From NCBI GenBank assembly GCA_003402345.1, contig QFXH01000001.1, positions 248,001-312,000 on the forward strand: a DNA stretch of 64,000 nt, read 5' to 3'. The notes under the pieces are model-generated. The model ran no database searches and was not told where the DNA came from. It worked only from the letters and a program-made list of their open reading frames with translations. Source of the DNA: Candidatus Nitrotoga sp. MKT. GTDB taxonomy: Bacteria > Pseudomonadota > Gammaproteobacteria > Burkholderiales > Gallionellaceae. Of this stretch, positions 30,254-40,128 are shown piece after piece (the stretch's first letter is position 1; every line of letters begins with the position of its first letter). The position numbers and the translations under genes were made by a program.

Positions 30254-31121
30254 ACGCATAACTGATCAAGCAGAGGGATTGCGCCGTCTGTTAGTTCGCG
30301 CTTCCACGCGTGTTATCACAGTGGCCGCTGCCCGCACTGGCTTCGGTGCGACCAGTATAGTAGTAAACCTAGCTACGGCCTTGGCGCGCACCGGTAAAGA
30401 AGTGCTCATACTGGACGGGAGCCAATCAAACGATAATGTAAGTAACATGCTCGCGCTAAGGTCACATCATGATTTATTACACACTCTACGGCATGGAAAA
30501 ACGATGCGCGAGATTATGCTGCGTGACAGCCTACAAAACATACGTATCCTGCCTGTAGCACGTGCCATTCAAGCGCTGCCAACATTGTGTACGCAGGAAC
30601 GTGAGCACTTGCTGGAAAGCTTGGCGGAAGCATCCTGCGATGTTGATGTTGTGCTGGTGGATGCGGCAACATATAAAAAACCAGATATTTTAGATAGCCT
30701 GACACCTAATCAGCCATTAATGCTAGTGTTGAACTCCACTGCCTCTGCTATCACTGAAAGTTATGCCTTGATCAAGCGTATGGCCATGCAGGATGGGCGC
30801 CAAAACTTTGGCATTGTAGTTAATAAGGCGTGTAATGAGCAGGCGGCACGTCTTGTATTTAATAACGTGGCGCAGGTGGCACGCCAACATTTGCAGGTTT
30901 ACGTGGAATATCTAGGTTATATTCCATTTGATGAAAAGCTTAAACGCGCGGCACAACTATGCCGCCCAGTTCTTGATTTGTTCCCGAATGCGCATTCTGC
31001 GCAAGCATTTGGCGAACTGGGGCGTAACCTAATGCTGTTACCCGTTACCGAATGCGAGGAATCAGGCAGTATGCCTCATATTATGCAGCGATTAATTAAG
31101 CAGGTATGTACATTGAATTAG
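30243..31121 (+). CDS. fleN: MinD-like flagellar number regulator FleN/FlhG, degenerate P-loop
   Basis: Partner ATPase of FlhF, 292 residues of the ParA/MinD type, called by position after flhF and by NLATALARTGKEVLILDGS and VLVDAATY. The deviant Walker A motif KGGVGKT reads RTGFGAT here (residues 31-37): both lysines, including the one that contacts phosphate, are replaced (Arg31, Ala36). The switch region also lacks the usual DTGAG. ATP hydrolysis may therefore be weak or lost, making this an atypical FleN. It may still bind FlhF and nucleotide. A 315-bp gap follows. Confidence 0.85.
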   Translation: MQLERITDQAEGLRRLLVRASTRVITVAAARTGFGATSIVVNLATALARTGKEVLILDGSQSNDNVSNMLALRSHHDLLHTLRHGKTMREIMLRDSLQNIRILPVARAIQALPTLCTQEREHLLESLAEASCDVDVVLVDAATYKKPDILDSLTPNQPLMLVLNSTASAITESYALIKRMAMQDGRQNFGIVVNKACNEQAARLVFNNVAQVARQHLQVYVEYLGYIPFDEKLKRAAQLCRPVLDLFPNAHSAQAFGELGRNLMLLPVTECEESGSMPHIMQRLIKQVCTLN

Positions 31122-31436
31122 GGTACATACGAATTATTGAAGATCATCATGAGACGCATCCTTATAAATCAAACAACGTTTTGATGTGGTATTGTTTATT
31201 AAATTTAGTAGTAAGTGTTCATCTCATTGGAATATAGCGTTAGAATTTACCATATGCCATATTGACTTAAACCTAGTCATTTCCGTAAAAACAGGGGGTT
31301 GCGAACTTTAAAAAAGTATTTTAAATTTTGAACTTTCGTTTCACCAAAACTAGCCTGTTTTGAGCTTATCGAAACGAGAATGACGGCTACTACAGCTACA
31401 CCTTTCATAATCAATGTAAATTCAACAACCAATATT
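31122..31436. other. Intergenic region upstream of fliA
   Basis: AT-rich stretch of about 315 bp with no convincing gene. It probably carries the fliA promoter, but I see no unambiguous -35/-10 pair. At about 31350-31377 there is a TTTTGAGCTTATCGAAACGAG block that resembles a decayed copy of a dispersed repeat common in betaproteobacteria. Confidence 0.35.
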
Positions 31437-32147
31437 ATGTACACAGCAAGCGGATTAAGCGACAAAGAGCAATGCATCAAAGAATATGCACCGCTAGTGA
31501 AGCGTATTGCGCATCATTTGATGCTGCGATTGCCCAGCAGCATCGTAGTAGATGACCTCATACAGGCTGGCATGATGGGGCTTTTAGAAGCAGCTGGGCG
31601 CTACGATGAATTGCGTGGCGCGCAGTTTGAAACTTATGCCTCGCAACGTATCCGCGGCTCGATGTTGGATGAATTGCGCCAAGCTGACTGGATGCCGCGC
31701 AGCTTGCGCCGCGATATGCGCCGAATTGAAGCGGCGATCAGTAAACTACAACAACGCTTGGGTAAACCACCAAGTGAAGCGGAGCTTGCCCAGGAATTAG
31801 GCATGCCGCTGACCGAATATCAGCATATGTTGTTCACATCGCGTGGCGCGCAATTAGTTTATTACGAAGATTTCCACAGTGAGGGCGAAGAAGATTTCTT
31901 TGAGCGTTATGATTTTGATAGCGATGCCAATCCACTCGAAGTGTTACAAGATGAACGTTTTCGCGGTGCCTTGATTCAAGCCATCGCAAATTTGCCCGAA
32001 CGTGAACGCATGTTAATGGGCATGCATTATGAGCAGGATATGAACTTGCGCGAAATCGGTGAGGTAATGGGCGTAAGCGAATCGCGGGTGTGCCAATTGC
32101 ACAGCCAAGCGGTAGCGCGTTTGCGCAGCTCGTTGAAAGGGCATTAA
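31437..32147 (+). CDS. fliA: Flagellar sigma factor FliA (sigma-28)
   Basis: RNA polymerase sigma factor for late flagellar genes. From the ATG at 31437 (MYTASGL) it has 236 residues, the normal length; the frame is open to 31380. Region 2 reads YAPLVKRIAHHLMLRLPSSIVVDDLIQAGMMGLLEAAGRYD. Region 3 begins QADWMPRSLRRD, and region 4 ends with LREIGEVMGVSESRVCQLHSQAVARLR. It abuts motC, whose ATG follows the stop directly. Confidence 0.95.
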   Translation: MYTASGLSDKEQCIKEYAPLVKRIAHHLMLRLPSSIVVDDLIQAGMMGLLEAAGRYDELRGAQFETYASQRIRGSMLDELRQADWMPRSLRRDMRRIEAAISKLQQRLGKPPSEAELAQELGMPLTEYQHMLFTSRGAQLVYYEDFHSEGEEDFFERYDFDSDANPLEVLQDERFRGALIQAIANLPERERMLMGMHYEQDMNLREIGEVMGVSESRVCQLHSQAVARLRSSLKGH

Positions 32148-32888
32148 ATGGACAAGCTTAGCTTAGTCGGCCTATTGCTTGGCATAGGCGGTATCTTAGG
32201 CGGGCAATTACTTGAAGGTGGCGGGCTCTCCATTCTTTTTCAGGGTACGGCTTTTCTTATCGTGGTCGGCGGTACTTTGGGCGCCGTGATGCTGCAAAGC
32301 CCACTAAATGTTTTCGTAACAGGTATCCAAATGGGACGTTGGGTATTCGTTACACCACAGTTATCCCCACAAAAATTAATTAATCAAATTACCGCTTGGA
32401 GCAGACTGGCACACAAGGATGGAATGCTTATTCTGGAGCCACAAATTGCCAGAAGCAGCGATTCCTTTGTAAAAAAGGGACTTCAAATGTTGGTAGATGG
32501 CAACAGTGCGGAGAAAATCCGGGAAGTTCTGGAGGTAGATAATCATACATATGAACAATTACGATTCCAGTCTGCGCGCGTATGGGAATCAGCAGCAGGT
32601 TATGCGCCGACGATCGGTATTTTAGGTGCTGTGCTTGGATTGATTCACGTCATGCAAAGCCTTGGCGAACCGTCAAAGCTGGGAGCGGGTATTGCGGTTG
32701 CATTTATTTCTACCATTTACGGTGTTGCGCTTGCAAATCTAGTTTTTTTACCCATGGCAAATAAATTAAAAATGTTAATTCTGCAACAGGTAGTAATGCG
32801 TGAAATATTGGTAGATGGACTAACAGCCATCGCCAGTGGCGAAAATCCACGTTTCATCGAAAGTAAGTTGCAGGGATTTATTCCTTAA
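32148..32888 (+). CDS. motC: Flagellar stator protein MotC (MotA family)
   Basis: Membrane subunit of a proton-driven flagellar stator, 246 residues with four membrane segments in MotA style (two near the N-terminus, two around residues 145-205). The conserved GYAPTIGILGAVLGLIHVM and FISTIYGVALANLVFLP blocks are present. The next gene encodes a MotB-type partner three bases downstream. I name it MotC because the gene follows fliA, as in the second stator pair of pseudomonads and related bacteria. Confidence 0.9.
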   Translation: MDKLSLVGLLLGIGGILGGQLLEGGGLSILFQGTAFLIVVGGTLGAVMLQSPLNVFVTGIQMGRWVFVTPQLSPQKLINQITAWSRLAHKDGMLILEPQIARSSDSFVKKGLQMLVDGNSAEKIREVLEVDNHTYEQLRFQSARVWESAAGYAPTIGILGAVLGLIHVMQSLGEPSKLGAGIAVAFISTIYGVALANLVFLPMANKLKMLILQQVVMREILVDGLTAIASGENPRFIESKLQGFIP

Positions 32889-32891
32889 GCC

Positions 32892-33659
32892 ATGGCACGC
32901 CGGGTACGACATAAAGACCATGAGAACCATGATCGCTGGCTGATCTCATATGCAGATTTCATTACGCTACTATTTGCTTTTTTTGTGGTGATGTATGCAA
33001 TTTCTTCGGTAAATGAAAATAAATATCAAATGTTCAGTGCTTCACTCACTTCCGCATTTGGTAAACAACAAACTAAACCTGAAGCAATTGTTCCAACCAA
33101 CGAACAGGACTTATTGCTGAAATCTCTAGTAGACAGAAGGAACGCCAAGTTAGCTGAACAACAACAAGAAGCCATGCAGGACATCGCCAAAAAAATCAAT
33201 CAAGTTATGACCGAACTGATTAAAAATGGCCAAGTCAGCGTGATGCAGACTAGTCGTGGTGTAGCACTAGAAATTAATGCTAGCGCTCTATTCAATCAAG
33301 GGGATGCAGTATTACAAGGCGGTGCAATAAACACCCTGGCCGAGGTGGCAAAGGTATTGGAACAAGTCGATCTAGCCATTGAAGTTGAAGGACATACCGA
33401 TGACACCCCCATTAACACTCAACAATTTCCCTCCAATTGGGAATTGTCTTCGGCACGTGCCAGTAGCGTAGTGCGCTTATTTATCGAACATGGATTAATG
33501 TCAAAGCATTTAAAAGCAATAGGCTCTGCCGCCAACTATCCGGTCACATCTAATGACACCGCAGAAGGGCGCGCGCGAAATCGCCGAATTACGGTGACGA
33601 TATTATCGCCCGTACCCGAAAAAACAACGCAAGCGCCTAAAGAGTCAATCAACAAATAG
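32892..33659 (+). CDS. motD: Flagellar stator protein MotD (MotB family)
   Basis: Peptidoglycan-anchored stator partner of MotC, 255 residues. A basic N-terminus is followed by the single membrane helix WLISYADFITLLFAFFVVMY, whose aspartate is the proton-carrying residue. A linker precedes a C-terminal OmpA-like domain with VEGHTDDTPI and NWELSSARASSVVRLF. Three bases separate it from motC. Confidence 0.93.
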   Translation: MARRVRHKDHENHDRWLISYADFITLLFAFFVVMYAISSVNENKYQMFSASLTSAFGKQQTKPEAIVPTNEQDLLLKSLVDRRNAKLAEQQQEAMQDIAKKINQVMTELIKNGQVSVMQTSRGVALEINASALFNQGDAVLQGGAINTLAEVAKVLEQVDLAIEVEGHTDDTPINTQQFPSNWELSSARASSVVRLFIEHGLMSKHLKAIGSAANYPVTSNDTAEGRARNRRITVTILSPVPEKTTQAPKESINK

Positions 33660-34191
33660 TAGGGTTCGCCATTCCCACAGAAGCTGGAATCTTTTAAACT
33701 GCATTGATGTTTAACCGTAAAGCTTGAAAACTCCCGGACAGGCCCATCATCCTGATTCGGCGGTGCTGATACAATGGGATAAACTGCTTATATCGACCCT
33801 AGCCGCATTGAACTATGTGATCACCAAGGCTCTTTGGGATTTGCTGGGTTTGATACTGATTTTTTACTTGCGTTGCACCATGATTATCTCCATCATTCAA
33901 TTTGGAATATGCTGCCACGTCGGGTACGTCGTCTAACTCACTCGCGTAAATGGGATGTCTGTCAAGCGCCTATAAACGTCAGGCCGCTTCCCACAAATGT
34001 TGATGATGTCACCTAGGACACACTAACCCTCAATAATGTGCGTTTAATGCTATTTCAATCTTCCGTGACACCTTAATTTAGAGATAGTTAAACCTAAGAA
34101 ACGGAGGTATCCATGGTAAAACTGATTGGAATTGAGCTCTGAACTACAATGATAATATATTCAATCATATTAATTATAAAGGAGAAATACG
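33660..34191. other. Gene-poor stretch with REP-like hairpin and a mini-ORF
   Basis: About 530 bp between motD and mscL. ATTCC...GGAAT at 33671-33690 resembles the REP-type hairpins inside the 15936-16044 element and is followed by CTTTT, so it may end the motor transcript. Overlapping short frames at 33724-34016 do not resemble any known protein. A nine-codon frame with a strong ribosome-binding site is listed separately. Confidence 0.4.
34113..34142 (+). CDS. Possible nine-codon leader ORF before mscL
   Basis: ATG at 34113 lies behind a near-perfect GGAGG about six bases away and encodes MVKLIGIEL followed by TGA. It ends 50 bp before the mscL start, which has its own AAGGAG. It could be a leader peptide or the remains of a lost gene. 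Confidence 0.3.
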   Translation: MVKLIGIEL

Positions 34192-34596
34192 ATGGGCATG
34201 ATGAAAGAGTTTAAAGAGTTTGCCGTCAAGGGTAATGTTATCGATATGGCCGTAGGTATTATTATTGGAGCTGCATTTGGTAAAATTGTCTCGTCTTTTG
34301 TGGGCGATGTAATTATGCCCCCAATTGGAGTTCTCTTAGGCGGGGTTGATTTTTCCAATTTGGCGTTCACCGTTCAGGAAGCCAAAGAGGGAGTGCCGGC
34401 CGTTGTGATCAGCTATGGAAAGTTCATCCAGTCGATGATTGATTTTACGATTATTGCTTTTGCAATATTTGTGGCAATAAAAGGTATAAATTCCTTAAAA
34501 AAGGAAGCGGAAGAGAAACCGGCAGAGCTGCCAAAAATTTCAAATGAAGAGGTGCTCCTTACGGAAATTCGTGACTTACTTAAAGAACGAAAATAA
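34192..34596 (+). CDS. mscL: Large-conductance mechanosensitive channel MscL
   Basis: Pentameric channel that opens under membrane tension to release solutes during osmotic downshock. The product has 134 residues. The hallmark N-terminal amphipathic helix and pore helix ([31 protein letters not shown]) and the second membrane helix ([16 protein letters not shown]) are present, followed by the cytosolic helix. It has a good ribosome-binding site (AAGGAG) and is a stand-alone gene. Confidence 0.97.
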   Translation: MGMMKEFKEFAVKGNVIDMAVGIIIGAAFGKIVSSFVGDVIMPPIGVLLGGVDFSNLAFTVQEAKEGVPAVVISYGKFIQSMIDFTIIAFAIFVAIKGINSLKKEAEEKPAELPKISNEEVLLTEIRDLLKERK

Positions 34597-34681
34597 GCCG
34601 AATATGGAACTGGATCTTTAAGAGCAGCGAATTTGATAACCTGCAGTATTCGTAATTATGACGCATGGGGATGGCATAACT

Positions 34682-34718
34682 AAGCTCAGCAGGCTCACTA
34701 GATGAGCCTGCTGAGCTT
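34682..34718. terminator. Perfect 16-bp hairpin after mscL
   Basis: A 16-base arm (34682-34697) pairs without mismatch to 34703-34718 across the five-base loop CTAGA, 86 bp after the mscL stop. There is no T tract, so the function (terminator, RNA stabiliser or protein site) is open. A further 14-base palindrome AATATGGCCATATT lies at 34771-34784 before xseB. Confidence 0.5.
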
Positions 34719-34888
34719 CATGGCTAATCCAATATGGAAATGAATATGATTCGAGAGAATGAACAGGCCTAATATGGCCATATTGAAAAAATATTGGCCG
34801 CTGACTTAAAGCATTTCGCGACGGAAAGACCATAAGATTCAGGTTAAGGTAAAATACGCCGCGACTTTAGTAAATGGAATGTATATAC

Positions 34889-35152
34889 ATGGCAGTAAAA
34901 TCCCAAAAAACACCTAGCTTTGAGGTAGCGCTGACCGAACTGGAACAGGTAGTCGCTGATATGGAGGTAGGCCAGCTGTCACTGGAAGACTCGTTGTCAG
35001 CTTACCGGCGCGGTGCCGAGTTGTTAAAGATTTGCCGAGGCCGTTTGGAGGATGCGCAGCAGCAGGTGCGTATTCTGGAAGAAGGCACGCTACAAAATTT
35101 TTCTACCAATCCTACTAGTACGAGTGGTTTTGCCAAGCGAGAAAATGACTAG
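34889..35152 (+). CDS. xseB: Exodeoxyribonuclease VII small subunit
   Basis: Small subunit of the single-strand-specific exonuclease VII, 87 residues from the ATG at 34889 (GGAA nine bases before it; an ATG at 34874 is less likely). The conserved FEVALTELEQVVADMEVGQLSLEDSLSAYRRGAELLKICRGRLEDAQQQV core is complete. It overlaps ispA, the usual arrangement xseB-ispA-dxs. Confidence 0.96.
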   Translation: MAVKSQKTPSFEVALTELEQVVADMEVGQLSLEDSLSAYRRGAELLKICRGRLEDAQQQVRILEEGTLQNFSTNPTSTSGFAKREND

Positions 35153-36056
35153 ACCTAAAATGCTTGGCATTGATTTTCAAATTTGGGCAAGTTCCCACCA
35201 GAGCCGTTTCGAGGATCAGCTACAACAGTTGTTGCCACAACCGGATATTGCTCCGCAGCGCCTGCACGCAGCCATGCGATACAGTGTATTAGACGGTGGT
35301 AAGCGTGTGCGCCCGCTGTTGGCTTTTGCTGCAGGTGATTTGGTCGGGGCAGATAGCATGCGTGTCAACATAGTCGCTGCTGCCGTTGAACTGATTCACG
35401 CTTATTCATTGGTACACGACGACATGCCATGCATGGACAACGATGTGCTTCGACGAGGTAAACCCACCTGTCATGTTGAGTACGATGAGGCCACTGCGCT
35501 GCTGGTCGGCGACAGTTTGCAAAGTTTGGCGTTTCAGTTACTGACCGAGCATCAACTTAGTAATGATGCCGCGCAACAATTGGCTATGATCAAGCTATTG
35601 GCTACAGCATCCGGATCGCGTGGCATGGCGGGTGGACAAGCGATTGATTTAACGAGTGTGGGCAACCAGCTGAGTGTGCCGGAACTTGAATTTATGCACA
35701 TCCATAAAACGGGTGCGCTGATTCGCGCTGCTGTTTTGCTCGGTGCGCAGTGTGGGCCTACGCTGAGAGAGATGGAGCTGGCTAGGCTTGATCGCTACGG
35801 CAAGTGCGTCGGTTTGGCTTTTCAGGTGGTGGACGATGTACTCGATAGTGAGGCGGACACTGTCACTTTAGGCAAAACCGCAGGTAAGGACGCCAAACAA
35901 GAAAAGCCGACTTATGTCACACTGCTTGGCGTGCAGGCAGCTAAACAGATGGCGGCGGAATTGCATAAAGAAGCGTTGGAAGCTCTAGCGGAGTTCGGCG
36001 AGCCAGCACGTCGCCTACGTGAGATGGCTAATTTTATTTTATCAAGAAAGTTTTGA
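35145..36056 (+). CDS. ispA: Farnesyl diphosphate synthase
   Basis: Condenses isopentenyl and dimethylallyl diphosphate to geranyl and then farnesyl diphosphate. The 303-residue product starts at the ATG at 35145, which overlaps the xseB stop. Both aspartate-rich motifs are present: DDMPCMDND (first) and DDVLD (second). GGKRVRPLL near residue 49 binds diphosphate. The stop TGA shares its last base with the dxs ATG. Confidence 0.97.
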   Translation: MTRPKMLGIDFQIWASSHQSRFEDQLQQLLPQPDIAPQRLHAAMRYSVLDGGKRVRPLLAFAAGDLVGADSMRVNIVAAAVELIHAYSLVHDDMPCMDNDVLRRGKPTCHVEYDEATALLVGDSLQSLAFQLLTEHQLSNDAAQQLAMIKLLATASGSRGMAGGQAIDLTSVGNQLSVPELEFMHIHKTGALIRAAVLLGAQCGPTLREMELARLDRYGKCVGLAFQVVDDVLDSEADTVTLGKTAGKDAKQEKPTYVTLLGVQAAKQMAAELHKEALEALAEFGEPARRLREMANFILSRKF

Positions 36057-37924
36057 TGGTTTCGCTGCTTAATACCATCAATACCCCGGAAGCCTTGCGT
36101 CTATTGGATCGCAAGCAATTGCCTCAACTGGCGAATGAATTACGCCAGTTCTTGGTGGAGTCTGTGAGTAAAACGGGTGGCCACCTATCTTCCAACCTCG
36201 GTACAGTAGAGTTAACCATCGCATTGCACTACGTTTTTAATACACCATATGACAGGTTGGTATGGGATGTGGGTCACCAAACCTATGCACACAAGATACT
36301 TACGGAACGGCGCGAAGCAATGAAAACCCTGCGCATGGCCGGTGGTATTTCAGGTTTCCCTAATCGCGCTGAAAGTGCCTACGACGCCTTCGGCACCGCG
36401 CATTCCAGCACATCGATCAGCGCAGCTCTAGGAATGTCGGTGGCGGCGAAAATTGATGGGAGCGATCGCTGTGCGGTGGCTATCATTGGTGATGGTGCGA
36501 TGAGCGGTGGCATGGCATTTGAGGCACTTAATAATGCTGGTGCGATGGATACTAACCTGTTGGTAATCCTCAATGACAATGACATGTCCATCTCGAGGCC
36601 AGTAGGTGCACTCAATAATTATTTTGCCAAATTGATGTCAGGACGTTTTTATTCCGCCATGCGGCGCGGTAGCGAAAAAATGCTGAAAGGCATGCCGCCA
36701 GTACTTGAATTTGCTAAGCGCGCCGAGGAGCATGTCAAGGGCATGGTTACACCGGGTACGCTGTTTGAAGAATTTGGTTTCAATTACATCGGCCCGATCG
36801 ATGGGCACGATCTTGATACCTTAGTCACAACTCTCGGTAATATACGTCAGCTCAAAGGGCCGCAATTTCTGCATGTTGTTACGCAAAAAGGCAAAGGCTA
36901 CACCCACGCAGAGGAAGATTGCCTGCTCTATCACGGTGTGGGCAAGTTTGATCCAGAGCAAGGCATTGTTACTAAACCTGTCCAGAGAAATATTGAAGGG
37001 CAAACCAGCAAGCCTACCTACACCCAGGTTTTTGGCGAATGGTTGTGCGATATGGCAGAACAGGATAAGCGTTTAGTAGGCATTACTCCTGCCATGTGTG
37101 AGGGTTCTGGCTTGGTTGAATTTGCAAAAAAATTTCCACAACGTTATTTTGATGTAGGTATTGCCGAGCAGCATGCACTAACCTTTGCCGCTGGGCTTGC
37201 ATGTGAAGGTTACAAACCGGTAGTGGCGATTTATTCCACTTTTTTGCAACGAGCTTATGACCAGCTAATACACGATATCGCGATTCAAAACCTGCCGGTA
37301 CTGCTGGCGATAGATCGTGCCGGACTGGTCGGTGCGGATGGTGCTACGCATGCAGGTAGTTTCGACCTAAGTTTTTTGCGCTGCATTCCTAACCTGACAG
37401 TGATGGTACCTTCTGACGAGAACGAATGCCGCCAACTCTTATACACCGCATTTCAGCTGGATAGTCCGACTGCTGTACGTTATCCGCGCGGCTATGGTTC
37501 GGGTATTACGCCATGTAAGGAAATGCAGGCGCTGCCTTTAGGTAAGGGTGAAGTGCGTCGTGTGGGCTCAGGTGTCGCAATTTTGTCCTTTGGATCTATG
37601 CTTGGCGCAGCTCTTGGCGCTGCGGATTCTCTCAATGCCACCGTTGCTAACATGCGCTTTGTTAAGCCTCTGGATACAAAGCTGGTGTTGCATTTGGCAC
37701 GCGAGCATGCTTTGCTTGTAACTGTAGAAGAAAATACTATCCAAGGCGGTGCGGGTAGCGCGGTGGTGGAATGTTTACAACAACACGGTATGACAAACGC
37801 ACTGCTCCAACTTGGGTTGCCAGATAGCTTTTTAGAACAAGGAGAGACAGAAAAAATGTTGGCTATGTGCGGTTTGGACGCAACAGGCATCGTTGCCTCA
37901 ATTCGTCAAAAAATGTCTTTATAA
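36056..37924 (+). CDS. dxs: 1-deoxy-D-xylulose-5-phosphate synthase
   Basis: Thiamine-dependent first enzyme of the MEP isoprenoid pathway, joining pyruvate and glyceraldehyde 3-phosphate. The 622-residue product contains [14 protein letters not shown], the thiamine/Mg motif [18 protein letters not shown]...NDND, and [15 protein letters not shown]. It begins at the ATG at 36056 inside the ispA stop (TGATG), so the two isoprenoid genes are translationally coupled. Confidence 0.97.
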   Translation: MVSLLNTINTPEALRLLDRKQLPQLANELRQFLVESVSKTGGHLSSNLGTVELTIALHYVFNTPYDRLVWDVGHQTYAHKILTERREAMKTLRMAGGISGFPNRAESAYDAFGTAHSSTSISAALGMSVAAKIDGSDRCAVAIIGDGAMSGGMAFEALNNAGAMDTNLLVILNDNDMSISRPVGALNNYFAKLMSGRFYSAMRRGSEKMLKGMPPVLEFAKRAEEHVKGMVTPGTLFEEFGFNYIGPIDGHDLDTLVTTLGNIRQLKGPQFLHVVTQKGKGYTHAEEDCLLYHGVGKFDPEQGIVTKPVQRNIEGQTSKPTYTQVFGEWLCDMAEQDKRLVGITPAMCEGSGLVEFAKKFPQRYFDVGIAEQHALTFAAGLACEGYKPVVAIYSTFLQRAYDQLIHDIAIQNLPVLLAIDRAGLVGADGATHAGSFDLSFLRCIPNLTVMVPSDENECRQLLYTAFQLDSPTAVRYPRGYGSGITPCKEMQALPLGKGEVRRVGSGVAILSFGSMLGAALGAADSLNATVANMRFVKPLDTKLVLHLAREHALLVTVEENTIQGGAGSAVVECLQQHGMTNALLQLGLPDSFLEQGETEKMLAMCGLDATGIVASIRQKMSL

Positions 37925-38154
37925 ATTTAAGCATTGTATTGCTAGAAAATTTGTAATTTATAAAGATAACGTTAAGTTAATTTATGAATCTCGACAAATA
38001 TATAAATAAAATCAAATAAATATTAAGTATACTTTGGATAAGCACACAAACCGCAAGCTATAAATATATTTTATTGCAAACAATACGTGTGTAATCAATA
38101 GGTAGTAGCAAGTGATATCACGACACGATTTTTAATATAAACGGAGGATTGGCC

Positions 38155-38814
38155 ATGTCACTACGGATTAATGATGAAGCACCAAATTTTACTGCTCCCA
38201 CAACGCAAGGTACCATCAATTTTCATGAGTGGATTGGCAATGGTTGGGCAATATTATTTTCTCATCCAAAGGATTTCACGCCAGTATGTACAACTGAACT
38301 AGGGTACATGGCAAAACTAGAGCCGGAATTTAAAAAACGGAACTGCAAAATAATTGGATTAAGCGTTGATCCAGTGGATAACCATGCAAAATGGGCAAAA
38401 GATATTCATGAAACACAAGGTTATGCTGTTAATTATCCGATGATTGGAGATGAGAATTTAACTGTAGCGAAGCTTTATAATATGCTACCCGCCTCAGAGA
38501 CGGGTACATCTGAGGGGCGCACTGCGGCTACTAATGCAACTGTTCGCTCAGTTTTTATTATTGGTCCAGATAAAAAAATTAAACTGACACTTACCTACCC
38601 AATGTCCACAGGTCGAAACTTTGATGAAATTTTACGTGTTTTGGATTCCATGCAGCTAACCGCCAGATATAAAGTCGCTACGCCTGTTAATTGGAAAGAT
38701 GGCGATGACGTAATTATCGTACCTTCGGTATCTGATGATGACGCAAAAACAATGTTCCCAGAAGGTTGGAAAACAGTTAAACCCTATTTACGTGTAGTCA
38801 AGCAACCAAGTTAA
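38155..38814 (+). CDS. 1-Cys peroxiredoxin (Prx6 type)
   Basis: Peroxide-reducing enzyme of 219 residues. The peroxidatic cysteine is Cys45 in FTPVCTTELG. The C-terminal dimerisation part (PVNWKDGDDVIIVPSVSDDDAK, KPYLRVVKQPS) is that of the Prx6 group, and no resolving cysteine is seen there. I start at ATG 38155, which has GGAGG eight bases away, rather than at the TTG two codons upstream. A 230-bp AT-rich region before the gene probably carries its own promoter. Confidence 0.94.
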   Translation: MSLRINDEAPNFTAPTTQGTINFHEWIGNGWAILFSHPKDFTPVCTTELGYMAKLEPEFKKRNCKIIGLSVDPVDNHAKWAKDIHETQGYAVNYPMIGDENLTVAKLYNMLPASETGTSEGRTAATNATVRSVFIIGPDKKIKLTLTYPMSTGRNFDEILRVLDSMQLTARYKVATPVNWKDGDDVIIVPSVSDDDAKTMFPEGWKTVKPYLRVVKQPS

Positions 38815-38834
38815 AAGATAATTTTATGAGGTAA

Positions 38835-38870
38835 TCCCCTGGTCTTCCAGGGGAATCCACAAAGTTTTAT
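38835..38870 (+). terminator. Rho-independent terminator after the peroxiredoxin gene
   Basis: TCCCCTGG pairs with CCAGGGGA around the loop TCTT (38835-38854), about 20 bp after the stop. A T-rich run (AGTTTTATTTTA) begins some 17 bases later. This looks like a terminator, though the T tract is not immediately next to the stem. Confidence 0.6.
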
Positions 38871-39106
38871 TTTATGTTTGTCTGATTGAGTTTTTGTCTA
38901 TGACCTTAAATGCTTTGATTGATGTGCATTTAATTTAATGCAGTCAGACAGACTTTCTGTCTGCTGCATCCACGCGGCGTTAACCTGTCTATTTTGGTAG
39001 TAGGTAGTCTATTAGTAAGGTATCGTCTGATAACGCCACAGACTATATTAATGTAATTAAATTTATTCGAATTCTTGTATCTCTCTAGCTATTACATTGC
39101 GCAAAC

Positions 39107-39913
39107 ATGAACTCTCCCCAGGCTATCCTTATCCCTGATGTACAAAACATGGCCGATACGCGCCACTTGGCGATTAACAAAGTTGGCATCAAAAGTATTC
39201 GTCATCCAGTGCAAGTGAAAGATAAAAACGTGGGGGTACAACATACAATTGCTACCTTTAATATGTATGTGCATTTGCCGCATAACTTTAAAGGCACGCA
39301 CATGTCGCGTTTTGTTGAGATACTCAACCATCATGGGCGGGAGATTTCCGTAGAGTCATTTGAAAGCATTCTATGCGAGATGGTTGAGAAATTAGAAGCT
39401 CAGTCCGGCTACATCGAAATGAGCTTCCCTTATTTTATAAATAAAACAGCCCCGGTATCTGGCGTACAAAGCTTGTTGGACTACGATGTTACCTTTATTG
39501 GTGAAATTAATAATGGGAAATACCGTTTCACCATGAAGGTATTAGTGCCGGTAACCAGCCTATGCCCATGCTCCAAAAAAATATCTGAGCGAGGCGCACA
39601 TAATCAACGTTCACACGTGACTATTACTGTGCGTACCAACCGTTCTGTATGGATAGAGGACGTAGTGCGTTATGCAGAGGAGCAGGCATCTTGTGAACTG
39701 TATGGTTTACTTAAGCGCCCAGATGAGAAATTTGTCACTGAACGAGCTTATGATAACCCCAAGTTCGTTGAAGATATGGTGCGCGATGTTGCGGCAGCGC
39801 TCAATCGTGACGAGCGTATTGAAGCGTATGTAGTTGAATCAGAGAATTTCGAATCAATACATAACCATTCGGCTTATGCATTGATCGAATGGGATAAAAA
39901 TGTGAGCAATTGA
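39107..39913 (+). CDS. folE2: GTP cyclohydrolase FolE2 (type IB)
   Basis: Metal-flexible GTP cyclohydrolase that opens folate and queuosine precursor synthesis (GTP to dihydroneopterin triphosphate). It has 268 residues. The family motif [23 protein letters not shown] holds the conserved cysteines (153 and 155) and His170. In several bacteria FolE2 replaces or backs up the zinc enzyme FolE during zinc limitation; no Zur site was recognised here. It converges on pnp. Confidence 0.95.
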   Translation: MNSPQAILIPDVQNMADTRHLAINKVGIKSIRHPVQVKDKNVGVQHTIATFNMYVHLPHNFKGTHMSRFVEILNHHGREISVESFESILCEMVEKLEAQSGYIEMSFPYFINKTAPVSGVQSLLDYDVTFIGEINNGKYRFTMKVLVPVTSLCPCSKKISERGAHNQRSHVTITVRTNRSVWIEDVVRYAEEQASCELYGLLKRPDEKFVTERAYDNPKFVEDMVRDVAAALNRDERIEAYVVESENFESIHNHSAYALIEWDKNVSN

Positions 39914-40087
39914 AAAAGCTGGGGGCAGACTCTCAGGCCTCCCCCAAAACTCTGTTGCATTTCAATCGAGTAGGACGTACTGTCTACCCCAAAGCAGCAC
40001 ATGCATGTGCAAGTTTATTGTCTCTTTCGTAGCGACCAACTGCGAAGGAGAGTCCGCCATGCATTCGATCATAATCTTACACCGCTA

Positions 40088-40125
40088 AATAACAAAGCCC
40101 CGTATCAACAAGTGGCTTTGTTATT
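40088..40125. terminator. Bidirectional terminator between folE2 and pnp
   Basis: AATAACAAAGCC (40088-40099) pairs perfectly with GGCTTTGTTATT (40114-40125) around a 14-base loop. It sits three bases beyond the pnp stop on the minus strand and about 175 bp after folE2, between the two convergent genes. A/T-rich ends on both arms suit termination in either direction. Confidence 0.65.
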
Positions 40126-40128
40126 TCA

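Noticed and set aside
33724-34016. Overlapping short frames of 60-70 codons between motD and mscL
   Set aside because: No ribosome-binding site, no recognisable family and biased composition; probably non-coding.
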